Assembly: GCA_017461985.1 (NCBI GenBank)
Contig: JAFTSA010000005.1
Location: 59,803 to 123,802 of the forward strand
Reading direction: 5' to 3'
Length of the DNA: 64,000 nt
From: Clostridia bacterium
GTDB taxonomy: Bacteria > Bacillota > Clostridia > Christensenellales > CAG-917
In this document: in pieces, positions 1 through 7,617 of the stretch
Position numbering within the stretch: position 1 is the first letter of the stretch
How the letters are laid out: every line of letters begins with the position of its first letter
The notes under the pieces: model-generated
Database searches by the model: none
Seen by the model: only the letters and a program-made list of their open reading frames with translations
Told to the model about the DNA's origin: nothing
Position numbers and translations under genes: made by a program

Positions 1-1305
1 GGCTATTCAAACTCAACCGCCGAGCCTTACATCACCGATGCAGTGAAATTTGCCTACGAAAACGGAGCGGATATCGTCAGTATGTCTATGTCCGCAACAG
101 AAAGTTCCAAGGAAGCATTCAACTTCGTTGAATATTCTGACAAAATGGTGTTTGTAGCCGCCGCCGGCAACACAGGAAAAATGGAAATGACTTATCCCGC
201 CGCCTACGAAGACGTAATCGGGGTGATGAACTATGACAAGGGCACAGCAGAAGGGCTACCCCAACTGCACACAAAATCCACTTATGGCAGTTGGTTTGAC
301 GTGGCAGCCCCCGGTGTGTCCATTATATCCAGCATAAACGCAGGTGGCTATGGCAAACTGACAGGCACAAGTATGTCCACACCCATGGTGGCATTTGCCT
401 CCGCCCTCGCTCAGTTTAGATATCGTGGCTACAACAACTACGGCGCCAACATAGAATTGACAACAAAGGTTGTCCGCACAATGCTTTCTCACGGCAACAG
501 CAAGTCAGCCTCCGGCGTCCTCACAACAAAAGTCCCCGCCCTTTGTCTTACGGATATTCTCACCTACAACTATTACGGTGACATAACCTTTATAGACAAG
601 ATTATGGGCGTGACTGAGGGTGTTGAAATCAGTGCTGAAAGCAAGGCTGAGTACAAACTGGGTCAAAATGAAAAGATAACCTTAAAGGGCAATCCCACCC
701 CCACAAACAGTCGCACCGATGATGAACTTGTGTGGTGGTATGAAATCGGCGGAGAAAGAGTGGACATCGGCAAGGGTTGGACAATAGACTTTGACGTGCC
801 AAATGCCGTTGGTATGTATCAAGTGAAATGCGCAATAGTAGACAAGGACGGCGTAGAGTATGCAGTCTGCGACAAGCCTTTGACTTTCTCTGTGATATAT
901 TCAACCCCAAGTGACACTGAAATCAAGTATGTTGAAGAGGATGTTGAAAACAAAGTTTTCAAAGTGGGCGAAACTTATCAATTTACGTTGCCCACCGAAA
1001 ACCTCAATCCCAACCTATCATACACGGTTGTTTGGTACGTCAACGGCGTGAAAGCAGGAGAGGGCAAAACCTTTGACTTCACCCCCGAAAAGGGCGGAGA
1101 ATACGTCGTGACCGTGTCCGTCAACGGCGAGATGCTAGAAAGTGGCGCAGTGGTCAACGTGGCGGAATCCTTGCCCGCGTCAAGCTTGACACCCGGAATG
1201 ATAGCCCTCATCGTCTGCACAGCCACAGGAGGCTCGGCGGTGATATTCATCATCATCTACGTCCTCATCAAACACTTCTCGTCAGGGAAGTCCACCGTCG
1301 CATAA
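1..1305 (+). CDS. Subtilisin-like serine protease (S8), membrane-anchored, 5' truncated by window
   Basis: The reading frame is open from base 1, so the gene starts upstream. The visible part begins inside the peptidase S8 domain. It shows the oxyanion-hole region AAAGNTG and the catalytic serine motif GTSMSTPMVA; the catalytic Asp and His would lie outside the window. After the protease core come two Ig-like beta-rich stretches (roughly bases 640-890 and 910-1160), each with W-x-W/Y and Y-x-V patterns. A single hydrophobic segment near the C-terminus (about bases 1195-1275) is followed by a short K/H-containing tail, so the protease is probably held on the outer face of the membrane. It is likely an extracellular protease acting on peptides or surface proteins; the substrate cannot be deduced. 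A terminator follows closely. Family call is firm, function within it is inferred. Confidence 0.88.
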   Translation, partial: GYSNSTAEPYITDAVKFAYENGADIVSMSMSATESSKEAFNFVEYSDKMVFVAAAGNTGKMEMTYPAAYEDVIGVMNYDKGTAEGLPQLHTKSTYGSWFDVAAPGVSIISSINAGGYGKLTGTSMSTPMVAFASALAQFRYRGYNNYGANIELTTKVVRTMLSHGNSKSASGVLTTKVPALCLTDILTYNYYGDITFIDKIMGVTEGVEISAESKAEYKLGQNEKITLKGNPTPTNSRTDDELVWWYEIGGERVDIGKGWTIDFDVPNAVGMYQVKCAIVDKDGVEYAVCDKPLTFSVIYSTPSDTEIKYVEEDVENKVFKVGETYQFTLPTENLNPNLSYTVVWYVNGVKAGEGKTFDFTPEKGGEYVVTVSVNGEMLESGAVVNVAESLPASSLTPGMIALIVCTATGGSAVIFIIIYVLIKHFSSGKSTVA

Positions 1306-1338
1306 TTGAGGAGCATAAATCAAAATAGCAAAAAAAAG

Positions 1339-1360
1339 AGCCGTCAGTTTGACGGCTTTA
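1339..1360 (+). terminator. Intrinsic terminator after the S8 protease gene
   Basis: Stem AGCCGTC / GACGGCT with a 5-nt loop, followed by a T-rich stretch, 34 bases after the protease stop codon. Confidence 0.75.
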
Positions 1361-1440
1361 ATTTTGTTCAAAGAATATTCAAATATGATTTTATTTTTCT
1401 GTGTTTTAGACCAAAACCTGTAGGCCGATAATCTTCTACG

Positions 1441-1467
1441 AAAAAAAGGCTGTCATTTGACAGCCCT
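1441..1467 (-). terminator. Intrinsic terminator of rpsT
   Basis: Stem GGCTGTCA / TGACAGCC. On the minus strand it is followed by seven T residues and lies just beyond the rpsT stop codon. Confidence 0.85.
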
Positions 1468-1484
1468 TCTTGAGAAATGACTGA

Positions 1485-1754
1485 TTAGTTGTTTTTGATT
1501 TTGTCCAGTGAACGGCAGAGAGTTGCTTTCTTTCTTGCTGCGGTGTTCTTGTGATAGACGCCGTCAGAAGTTGCTGCATCGATGACTGCCATGGTTTCGG
1601 GAAGAAGTGCGCTTGCAAGAGCAACGTCGTTTGCTGCGATAGCATCGTTGAACTTCTTGATTGCGGTCTTAACACGTGATTTCTTCATTGTGTTTTCTTT
1701 GTTTTGTCTTGCTGAAACCTTGACTCTCTTTTTTGCTGACTTAATATTAGGCAT
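1485..1754 (-). CDS. rpsT: 30S ribosomal protein S20
   Basis: An 89-residue basic protein starting MPNIKSAKKRVKVS, the hallmark N-terminus of ribosomal protein S20, which binds 16S rRNA near the 5' domain. A longer in-frame reading exists upstream, but ATG at 1754 was chosen because it gives the family N-terminus and has a GAGGAG ribosome binding site at 1761-1768. Length matches the family (about 85-90 residues). The gene stands alone between its own promoter (1798-1826) and terminator (1441-1467), and is divergent from gpr, its frequent neighbour in Firmicutes. Certain identification. Confidence 0.97.
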   Translation of the reverse strand: MPNIKSAKKRVKVSARQNKENTMKKSRVKTAIKKFNDAIAANDVALASALLPETMAVIDAATSDGVYHKNTAARKKATLCRSLDKIKNN

Positions 1755-1797
1755 ATTTATCTCCTCATATTTGAATACTTCATTTGAAATCTTTGAA

Positions 1798-1826
1798 ATA
1801 TTAGCACATATTGAAAAATCTTGCAA
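1798..1826 (-). promoter_or_regulatory. Promoter of rpsT
   Basis: Reading on the minus strand: TTGCAA, 17-nt spacer, TAATAT, with an extended -10 TGC. It lies 44 nt upstream of the rpsT start. Confidence 0.75.
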
Positions 1827-1866
1827 CTGTTTTGAGTTAAATTTTGTTATTGCACAAAATAATTTC

Positions 1867-2715
1867 ATGGAAAAGGACTTTTTTTACAGTGATATGGCTC
1901 TTGACAACCTTGAAAGAGGGGGTTTTGAGAGCCTAGCCATCCACAAGAAACTATCATACGGCATAGAGCAGATTGTTGTCAACCTAAAGGACAAAGTCCT
2001 TAGTGACAAAGTGGGCAAGCCACAAGGGGTGTACGTCACCTACGACGTAAGCGGAGTGACGGATGACAGATATGCGGACTATCTTGTGAGGATATTGTCC
2101 TCAACAATCACCCAACTTGTAGGGGGTTTGGCAAGGGGGAGCATTGTCCTGTCAGTAGGGCTTGGCAACGGTGAAGTTTTGGCGGACTCACTAGGTGAAA
2201 TGACAATGCGGAAATTGAGGCCCACAAGGGTGGAATACTTGACGGACACCAAGTTCAAACTCTGCTCCCACTCACTAGGAGTGCAAGGCGCAACAGGGCT
2301 CAAATCCCACGAAGTGCTCAGTGCTCTAAACGACAAGGTGAAACCCTCTGCAATCATCATAGTTGACACCCTTGCCACCTCAAACGTAGGGCGCATAGGC
2401 ACGTCCTTTCAACTGTCCACCGCAGGCATAATTCCGGGGAGTGGAGTAGGGGGCGACAAACCCCGTATGGACAAGTCAGTTTTTGGTGTGCCAACCCTGT
2501 CAATAGGCGTGCCACTTGTCATGAATATGCAAGGGGTTTTGAAGGATTTTGTAAGTGATTTTTTTGAAGACAAAATCGACCAGTTCAAGTTCAGTTCAAC
2601 CCTAGCGGAAAAGGGATTATCTCGCCTTGTGGTAGCCCCAAAAGAGGTGAAGATTTTTCTTGAAAACGCCTCGAATATCATTGCGGGTGCCCTCAACCTT
2701 GCCTATTCAAAATAG
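1867..2715 (+). CDS. gpr: Germination protease GPR (spore protease, peptidase A25)
   Basis: Degrades small acid-soluble proteins (SASPs) that protect spore DNA, during germination. The protein has family motifs: an N-terminal SDMALDN, matching the TDLAVE-type auto-processing region; VGLGNGEVLADSLGE; HSLGVQGATGLKS; VDTLATSNVGRIGTSFQ; and GIIPGSGVGGDK. ATG at 1867 (282 residues) was chosen because the conserved domain begins a few residues later, although the frame is open further upstream into rpsT antisense. No clear Shine-Dalgarno sequence precedes it. Somewhat shorter than the usual 320-370 residues, mostly at the propeptide end. It is convergent with murI, with only 4 bases between the stop codons. 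Its presence indicates a spore-forming lineage. Stop codon is TAG. Confidence 0.92.
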   Translation: MEKDFFYSDMALDNLERGGFESLAIHKKLSYGIEQIVVNLKDKVLSDKVGKPQGVYVTYDVSGVTDDRYADYLVRILSSTITQLVGGLARGSIVLSVGLGNGEVLADSLGEMTMRKLRPTRVEYLTDTKFKLCSHSLGVQGATGLKSHEVLSALNDKVKPSAIIIVDTLATSNVGRIGTSFQLSTAGIIPGSGVGGDKPRMDKSVFGVPTLSIGVPLVMNMQGVLKDFVSDFFEDKIDQFKFSSTLAEKGLSRLVVAPKEVKIFLENASNIIAGALNLAYSK

Positions 2716-2719
2716 TTGG

Positions 2720-3451
2720 TTAGATGCCGTAAAATCTTGCATTTTTATCAAGTTGACCGAGTATCCAAGCATATTTATCGCTTTCGTTCAAACCGCTGAA
2801 AAGAAAGGTCGTTTTGCCCTCGCCACTTAAGTGTTTTGCGTGGGGCAAAATCTCATAAATGAGCCTAGTGTTTCCGTCAATTATTTCAGCATTTTTAAGA
2901 TATTTTTTCACCAGTCTTTTTACGTAAACGTAGTGTGAGCAACCAAGAGAAACCCACTTGATTTTGTCGCCTTTTTCAGTTGCGGTTTCAAGCATATTTT
3001 TCACGTATTCGTCTATGAAGTCAAGGCGAATTTCTGCCCTAGATTTATAGGATAATGAGCCCATAATTTCCACCATAGTTGCAAGGTCTTTCGTGCCTGC
3101 GGTCAAATATCCTGTTTCTTTCAATTCAAGGACTTTTTCTGTTGCCGGAGTGGACAAAACAAGGGTGTTTTCAGGGGGAGTGTCAAGGACGGGTGTCAGC
3201 AAAAAAGCCCCCTCAGGACGGACAACGGTTGACGCTGTGTTGCAGGCTATGACTTGCAGGTCGCTTATTTGTCTGAGCCTATCAACACCCTCTCTCACCG
3301 CACGGAAAATCTCCTCTTTTGGCTTCGTGCCAAAGGGGGAGTTGGAGTTGTCTGCAAAATAGCAAAAGTCAAGATGTGGAAGGGCACGTCTTAATGCCGA
3401 AAGAGTGGTCAGCCCTCCTATACCGCTGTCGTAAACACCGATGACGCTCAT
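2720..3451 (-). CDS. murI: Glutamate racemase
   Basis: Interconverts L- and D-glutamate, supplying D-Glu for peptidoglycan. The 243-residue protein starts MSVIGVYDSGIGGLTTLSAL with the DSG signature. It carries both catalytic cysteines in their expected contexts: ACNTAS near residue 70 and LGCSHY near residue 170. Length is a little short of the usual 260-270. No strong ribosome binding site is seen before the ATG. The gene is divergent from the EF-G-like gene across a 132-bp spacer and convergent with gpr. Cytoplasmic enzyme, confident call. Confidence 0.93.
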   Translation of the reverse strand: MSVIGVYDSGIGGLTTLSALRRALPHLDFCYFADNSNSPFGTKPKEEIFRAVREGVDRLRQISDLQVIACNTASTVVRPEGAFLLTPVLDTPPENTLVLSTPATEKVLELKETGYLTAGTKDLATMVEIMGSLSYKSRAEIRLDFIDEYVKNMLETATEKGDKIKWVSLGCSHYVYVKRLVKKYLKNAEIIDGNTRLIYEILPHAKHLSGEGKTTFLFSGLNESDKYAWILGQLDKNARFYGI

Positions 3452-3524
3452 ATTTCAAAATATGAAGGGAGAGAGAAAAATATCAAATTTTTTGAAAAAA
3501 GTGGTTGCGAGCCTATTTTTTTGC

Positions 3525-3553
3525 TTGTCAATTTTTGATATTTAGTATATCAT
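3525..3553 (+). promoter_or_regulatory. Promoter of the EF-G-like gene
   Basis: TTGTCA, 17-nt spacer, TATCAT, about 30 nt upstream of the ATG at 3584. An RBS (GAGGTAA) lies between promoter and start. Confidence 0.7.
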
Positions 3554-3583
3554 ATTTGAGAATTAACTTATTGAGGTAAAGTA

Positions 3584-5647
3584 ATGAAAACTTTCGCAAC
3601 AGATTTTATCCGCAACATTGCTCTCATCGGTCACTCCGGTGAAGGCAAAACTTCTCTTGCTGAAGCACTCTTGTTCGCAACAAAAACAGTAGATCGTCTT
3701 GGCAAAGTTGATGATGGCAACTCCACAATGGACTTTGATGACGAAGAAATCAAGCGCAAGATATCAATCAGCATGGGCCTTGCATACGCAATCCATCGTG
3801 ATCACAAGATCAACGTTCTCGACGTCCCCGGCTTCTTCGACTTTGAAGGCGAAATGGTTGCAGCACTCCACGCAGCAGACAGCGCAGTGGTTGTGACATC
3901 AGCCAGTGGCTCACTTACAGTCGGCACAGAAAAAGCACTTGAAATGTGCTTTGAAAAGGAAGTCCCCGCACTTATCTTTGTCAACGCAGTCAACAAAGAA
4001 AACAGTGATTTCTTCGGCACAGTCGATGCAATCACCGCAAAGTTCAACAAGGTTATCCCCATCGAACTTCCCATCATCGAAGGTGGCAAGATGGTCGGCT
4101 CAGTTGACGTTTTCTCAGGCGCAGGCAAGGATCTTGGCGGCAAAGCAAAAGACGTCCCCGCAGATTTGGCATCAAAGGCAAGCGCATATAGAGATCAACT
4201 CATGGAAATGGTGGCAGAAACAGACGAAGACCTTATGATGAAGTTCTTTGAAGGTGAAGAATTCACCCAAGACGAAATCCAAAAGGGCATCCACACTGCA
4301 ATCGCAACCGATTCCTTCATCCCCTTGATGGCAGGCAACGCAACCACATCAACCGGTGTTGCAAGCCTCCTCGACATCATCGTGGATTATCTCCCCAGCC
4401 CCGCAGCAGCACGTCGTCCTCACGCAACAGTGAACGGAGCAGACACTCAAGTTGCATGCGATGCATCAGCACCTTTCAGCGCACAAGTGTTCAAGTCAAT
4501 CGTCGACCCCTACGTTGGCAAACTTCTCATCTTCAAGGTTATGAGCGGCAAGCTTTCAAGCGGTGACGCAATGTACAACAACACAGCAGAAAAGCCCGAA
4601 AAGGCAGGCGCACTCTACGTCCTCAAGGGCAAGAAGCAAGAAGGCGTTGACGAACTCGTTGCAGGCGACATCGGCGCACTTGCAAAACTTGTTTACACCA
4701 ACACCAACGACACCCTTTCAGCACCTGACTACAAGCTCAACTATTCAAAGATTGAATTCCCTCAACCTGTCATCTCATACGCAGTCAGCGCAAACAAGGA
4801 TGAAGAAAAGGCAATCCAAGGCCTCATCAAGATGCAAGACGAAGACGCAACCTTCAAGGTTGAAAAGAACGTTGTCACAGGTGACGTCCTCATCAGCGGT
4901 CTCGGCGAAGCACAACTTGACATCATGTGCAAGCGCGTCAAGAACAAGCTCGGCATCGACATCAGCTGGCAAGAACCCAGAGTTGCTTATAAGGAAACCA
5001 TCCGCAAAGAAGCATCAGCAGAAGGCAAGCACAAGAAGCAATCAGGTGGCGCAGGTCAATTTGGTGACGTTTGGATCAAGTTTGAACCCGGTGCAGCAGA
5101 CGGTGAATTTGAATTTGTTGACGCAGTCGTCGGTGGCGCAGTTCCCAGACAATTCATCCCCGCAGTTGAAAAGGGTCTCCGCGAAGCAATCAAAGAAGGC
5201 GTCCTTGCAGGTTATCCCATGGTCAACCTCAAAGCAACCCTTTACGACGGCAAATATCACCCCGTTGACAGCAAGGAAATCGCATTCGTCATCGCAGCAA
5301 AACTCTCCTACGATGAAGCATGTGCAAAGGCATCACCTTGCTTCCTTGAACCTATCATGACCGCAAAGATCACCGTCCCCAGCGACTATCTCGGTGACAT
5401 CCTCGGCGACATGAACAAGCGCAGAGGCCGTATCCTCTTCACAGACGCAGAAGGCTCAAAGCAAGTCATCACCGCAGAAGTTCCTCAAGCAGAAATGTTC
5501 CGCTATGCAACCGACCTTCGTTCAATGACACAAGGCAGAGGCAGATTCACAATGGAACTTGCAAGATATGAAGAAGTTCCCGGCTCAGCCAACGCAAAGA
5601 TCATCGAAGATGCAAAGAAGCGCAAGGAAGAAGCTGCAAAGAAATAA
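3584..5647 (+). CDS. EF-G-like translational GTPase (EF-G2/PRK12740-type paralogue)
   Basis: A 687-residue protein with the full EF-G domain plan: an N-terminal G domain, domain II (about residues 290-380), domain III, domain IV with HKKQSGGAGQFGDV near residue 485, and a C-terminal domain V. The P-loop GHSGEGKTS is intact. Two nucleotide motifs diverge: G3 reads DVPGFFDF rather than DTPGH, and the position of the G4 NKxD reads NAVN. It is thus a paralogue of the EF-G2 type and not the canonical translocase, and its role (ribosome rescue, assembly or a fine-tuning function) is unknown. It is transcribed alone between its own promoter and a strong terminator. Codon use is very biased towards a few codons, which suggests high expression. 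Confidence 0.85.
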   Translation: MKTFATDFIRNIALIGHSGEGKTSLAEALLFATKTVDRLGKVDDGNSTMDFDDEEIKRKISISMGLAYAIHRDHKINVLDVPGFFDFEGEMVAALHAADSAVVVTSASGSLTVGTEKALEMCFEKEVPALIFVNAVNKENSDFFGTVDAITAKFNKVIPIELPIIEGGKMVGSVDVFSGAGKDLGGKAKDVPADLASKASAYRDQLMEMVAETDEDLMMKFFEGEEFTQDEIQKGIHTAIATDSFIPLMAGNATTSTGVASLLDIIVDYLPSPAAARRPHATVNGADTQVACDASAPFSAQVFKSIVDPYVGKLLIFKVMSGKLSSGDAMYNNTAEKPEKAGALYVLKGKKQEGVDELVAGDIGALAKLVYTNTNDTLSAPDYKLNYSKIEFPQPVISYAVSANKDEEKAIQGLIKMQDEDATFKVEKNVVTGDVLISGLGEAQLDIMCKRVKNKLGIDISWQEPRVAYKETIRKEASAEGKHKKQSGGAGQFGDVWIKFEPGAADGEFEFVDAVVGGAVPRQFIPAVEKGLREAIKEGVLAGYPMVNLKATLYDGKYHPVDSKEIAFVIAAKLSYDEACAKASPCFLEPIMTAKITVPSDYLGDILGDMNKRRGRILFTDAEGSKQVITAEVPQAEMFRYATDLRSMTQGRGRFTMELARYEEVPGSANAKIIEDAKKRKEEAAKK

Positions 5648-5666
5648 CATTACTTCAAATAAGAAA

Positions 5667-5693
5667 ACCCGCTCATCCGAGCGGGTTTTTTAT
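5667..5693 (+). terminator. Terminator of the EF-G-like gene
   Basis: Stem ACCCGCTC / GAGCGGGT with loop ATCC, then a T run. Confidence 0.92.
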
Positions 5694-5749
5694 TTTTTGG
5701 TATTACAAGCATTCACCTGTAGCGTGACGGAACGCGAGGAGCAGCAAAA

Positions 5750-5963
5750 TGCAGTTATATTTCTTGCAAGCAAGAAGTTATATTGCCCTTGGCAGTTATA
5801 TTTGCCTATGGCAAGTGATATTGCTCACTCTGTTCGCAGTTGTGGATATTTTCAACCGCAACTCACCGTAGGTGAATATCACGTCAGAAGGACAAATAAC
5901 TCACGAAGTGAATATAACTGTGGCTTTGCCACAATATCACTTGTCTTGCACCGCAAGACAAAT
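5750..5963. repeat. Array of short hairpins separated by ATAT-containing spacers
   Basis: About ten short inverted repeats with mostly 3-4 nt loops follow one another, including TTCTTG-CAAG-CAAGAA, TTGCC-TAT-GGCAA, TCACC-GTA-GGTGA, TCAC-GAA-GTGA, TGTGGC-TTT-GCCACA and TTGTCTTGC-ACC-GCAAGACAA. Between them sit near-constant spacers such as GTTATATT, GTGATATT, ATATCAC and ATATAAC. No coding potential is apparent. The array lies between the EF-G-like terminator and the SRP RNA terminator. Similar alternating hairpin arrays occur between genes in other gut Firmicutes (from memory); their role is not known. Confidence 0.6.
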
Positions 5964-5994
5964 AAAAAAAGGAGCATTACGCTCCATTTTTTTC
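5964..5994 (-). terminator. Terminator of the SRP RNA, possibly bidirectional
   Basis: Stem GGAGC / GCTCC flanked by A7 on the left and T7 on the right, so it can act on either strand. It lies just past the 3' end of the minus-strand SRP RNA. Confidence 0.85.
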
Positions 5995-5997
5995 AAA

Positions 5998-6266
5998 AAC
6001 ACTGTGCACCGACTCCGACAATACATACCGAAGTGGAAACCAAGTAGGTGACTCCTTCAAAGCTTCCCGATGGCACACGCTGAAATTCGCTTAGTGCTGC
6101 TGCGGTCAGGCTCTGACACGGTTCACGACACAACGTTGCACCGGACCTTGCTATCAACATTCCTTGCTTGGTGCGACCAACCATACATAAGGCCTCGGTC
6201 GGCGTTCGACACTGCTATGGCGGGTTGCAGTTTACAGGGCACCGCCAACTCCCCGTCTAGCACAGC
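5998..6266 (-). ncRNA. ffs: Signal recognition particle RNA, large bacterial type (scRNA)
   Basis: On the minus strand, the 5' part matches the Bacillus-type SRP RNA Alu domain almost block by block: GTGCTAGACGGGGAG, then GGCGGTGCCCTGTA, then CTGCAACCCG and TAGCAG. The S domain contains GTGTCAGAGCC followed by GCAGCAGCACTAAG (around 6090-6118) and GTGTGCC, and the 3' end closes near GTCGGTGCACAG. A consensus promoter (TTGCAA-N17-TATAAT) and a terminator bracket about 269 nt, which agrees with the roughly 270 nt expected. The RNA pairs with Ffh and FtsY, both encoded 18-20 kb away, to target nascent proteins to the membrane. The end points are inferred from the promoter and terminator. The apical loop is unusual (see findings). 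Confidence 0.92.
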
Positions 6267-6272
6267 GAAAGC

Positions 6273-6301
6273 ATTATATCATCTAACTGAAAATTTTGCA
6301 A
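6273..6301 (-). promoter_or_regulatory. Promoter of the SRP RNA
   Basis: Minus strand: TTGCAA, 17-nt spacer, perfect TATAAT, placing the transcript start near 6266. Confidence 0.88.
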
Positions 6302-6318
6302 CAAAAATTCGCAGGCTA

Positions 6319-6347
6319 TTGATTTGGGTGTTTTTGTGTGCTAAAAT
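6319..6347 (+). promoter_or_regulatory. Promoter of pdxK
   Basis: TTGATT, 17-nt spacer, TAAAAT with an extended -10 TGC. It lies back to back with the SRP RNA promoter. Confidence 0.7.
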
Positions 6348-6385
6348 TACTTTAATATCTATGCGCGTAGGCGCACGAGGTGTAT

Positions 6386-7207
6386 ATGAAACACACAAGG
6401 ATCCTCACCATCCAAGACTATTCATCAATAGGACGCTGTTCACTGACGGCAGCACTGCCCATTTTGTCTGCATGCGGACAAGAGCCTGTTGGTCTTCCCA
6501 CAGCACTCCTCAGCACGCAAACCGCAGGGATAACCGGCTTCACTTTCAACGATTTGTATTCAAATATGTTGCCCAGTTATCATCACTGGACAGGGCTCAA
6601 CATCAAGTTTGACTGCCTCTACACCGGCTTTATCGGCACAATGGAAACAGTCGAAGCCACAATGGAGATTGCAAAGGGCTTGAAAGAGAAGGGCACACTC
6701 ATCGCCATCGACCCTGCCTGCGCAGAGCACGGCAAACTATACAGCATCTTTGATGAAACCTACAAGGAGAAGATTCTTGACCTTTGCAAAATGGCAGACA
6801 TCGTGATGCCCAACTTCACCGAAGGCAAGATGCTTGCAGGTCTTGATATGGAGCTGGAACCCACCCCTGAAAATGCCCGTATGATACTGAATATTCTCCG
6901 TCACAACGGCTACAAAAAGGTGCTTCTCAGCGGTATTATTGACGATGACAAACAAGGCACAGCCACCCTCAACGGGGGCAAGATAGCCTTCCAATACAAC
7001 ACCCATTTCAACGAGTATATCCACGGCGCAGGAGACTGCCTGTCCTCCGCCTTCATCGGCAAACTTATGAGCGGATGCTCCTTTGAAGATGCCGCTCAAA
7101 AGGCAGTTGATTTCTGCCACGACCTCATCGCAATTTCACTGAAACAAAAGGCAGATTTGCGCTTTGGTCTTCTCATTGAAAGAGCCCTGCCTCTTCTTAT
7201 GAAATAA
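6386..7207 (+). CDS. pdxK: Pyridoxal kinase (ribokinase-like)
   Basis: Phosphorylates pyridoxal, pyridoxine or pyridoxamine in the B6 salvage pathway. The 273-residue protein begins KHTRILTIQDYSSIGRCSL, where the (D/Q)xSSxG segment is typical of PdxK/PdxY. It contains the substrate-binding stretch ALLSTQTAG, a PNFTEG motif, and the C-terminal HGAGDCLSSAF motif, whose Asp is the catalytic base of the ribokinase/PfkB-like fold. ATG at 6386 follows GAGG (6377-6380) with 5-nt spacing. The gene is monocistronic, between its own promoter and terminator. PdxK and PdxY cannot be distinguished from sequence alone, and a hydroxymethylpyrimidine kinase is a less likely alternative. Confidence 0.88.
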   Translation: MKHTRILTIQDYSSIGRCSLTAALPILSACGQEPVGLPTALLSTQTAGITGFTFNDLYSNMLPSYHHWTGLNIKFDCLYTGFIGTMETVEATMEIAKGLKEKGTLIAIDPACAEHGKLYSIFDETYKEKILDLCKMADIVMPNFTEGKMLAGLDMELEPTPENARMILNILRHNGYKKVLLSGIIDDDKQGTATLNGGKIAFQYNTHFNEYIHGAGDCLSSAFIGKLMSGCSFEDAAQKAVDFCHDLIAISLKQKADLRFGLLIERALPLLMK

Positions 7208-7224
7208 GCAATCTAACCCACTCA

Positions 7225-7251
7225 ATCCGCCCAAATGGGCGGATTTTTTTA
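7225..7251 (+). terminator. Terminator of pdxK
   Basis: Stem ATCCGCCC / GGGCGGAT, loop AAAT, then T7. Confidence 0.92.
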
Positions 7252-7282
7252 TAAACTTTTCTGCGAACTCCCTTCAAGTACA

Positions 7283-7504
7283 TGTCCCCCTTCCTCACGT
7301 GTTTCCCCCTTTTGCCATACGGCAAAGCCCTGCGGGCAGGGCAACACTCGGCTCTCGCACATTAAGCAACGTCGCCTCATTATGCCACTCGTTGCGTTGG
7401 TGCAAAAAAAATCACAGCGCACCCGCAACTTCGTACAAAATCTGGTGCTCGGCGCTCCCTTCCTCGTCGCCGATGCTCCTCGCGTTCCGTCTTCGAACGA
7501 GCAA
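7283..7504 (+). repeat. Dispersed 222-bp repeat, copy 1
   Basis: GC-richer than its surroundings and closely similar over its whole length to 31666-31888, in the same orientation. It begins TGTCCCCCTTCCTCACGTG and ends TTCGAACGAGCAA. Small inverted repeats sit inside (GCCATACGGC, GCCCTGCGGGC). Weak reading frames exist on both strands, but nothing resembles a known protein and the two copies differ by indels. It lies between the pdxK terminator and the ileS promoter. It may be a non-autonomous mobile element or a structured repeat; no transposase or clear terminal inverted repeat is seen. Confidence 0.8.
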
Positions 7505-7544
7505 GTGCTTGTCGCAAGGTTTTTATGCTCTTTAAGTCAAACAG

Positions 7545-7573
7545 TTGATTTATTTTTATTCTTAATATATAAT
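7545..7573 (+). promoter_or_regulatory. Promoter of ileS
   Basis: TTGATT, 17-nt spacer, TATAAT. No T-box element is present in the short leader; the only feature is a perfect palindrome GCACGTACGTGC at 7593-7604. Confidence 0.85.
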
Positions 7574-7617
7574 TTTTGTACTTATTATTTACGCACGTAC
7601 GTGCAAAAGAGGCAGTT

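Noticed and set aside
4563..5360. 265-residue frame inside the EF-G-like gene
   Set aside because: Shadow frame caused by strong codon bias; low-complexity Ser/Thr/Gln content and no start signal.
5750..5963. CRISPR array
   Set aside because: Stems differ in every unit, there are no constant direct repeats with unique spacers, and no cas genes are present.
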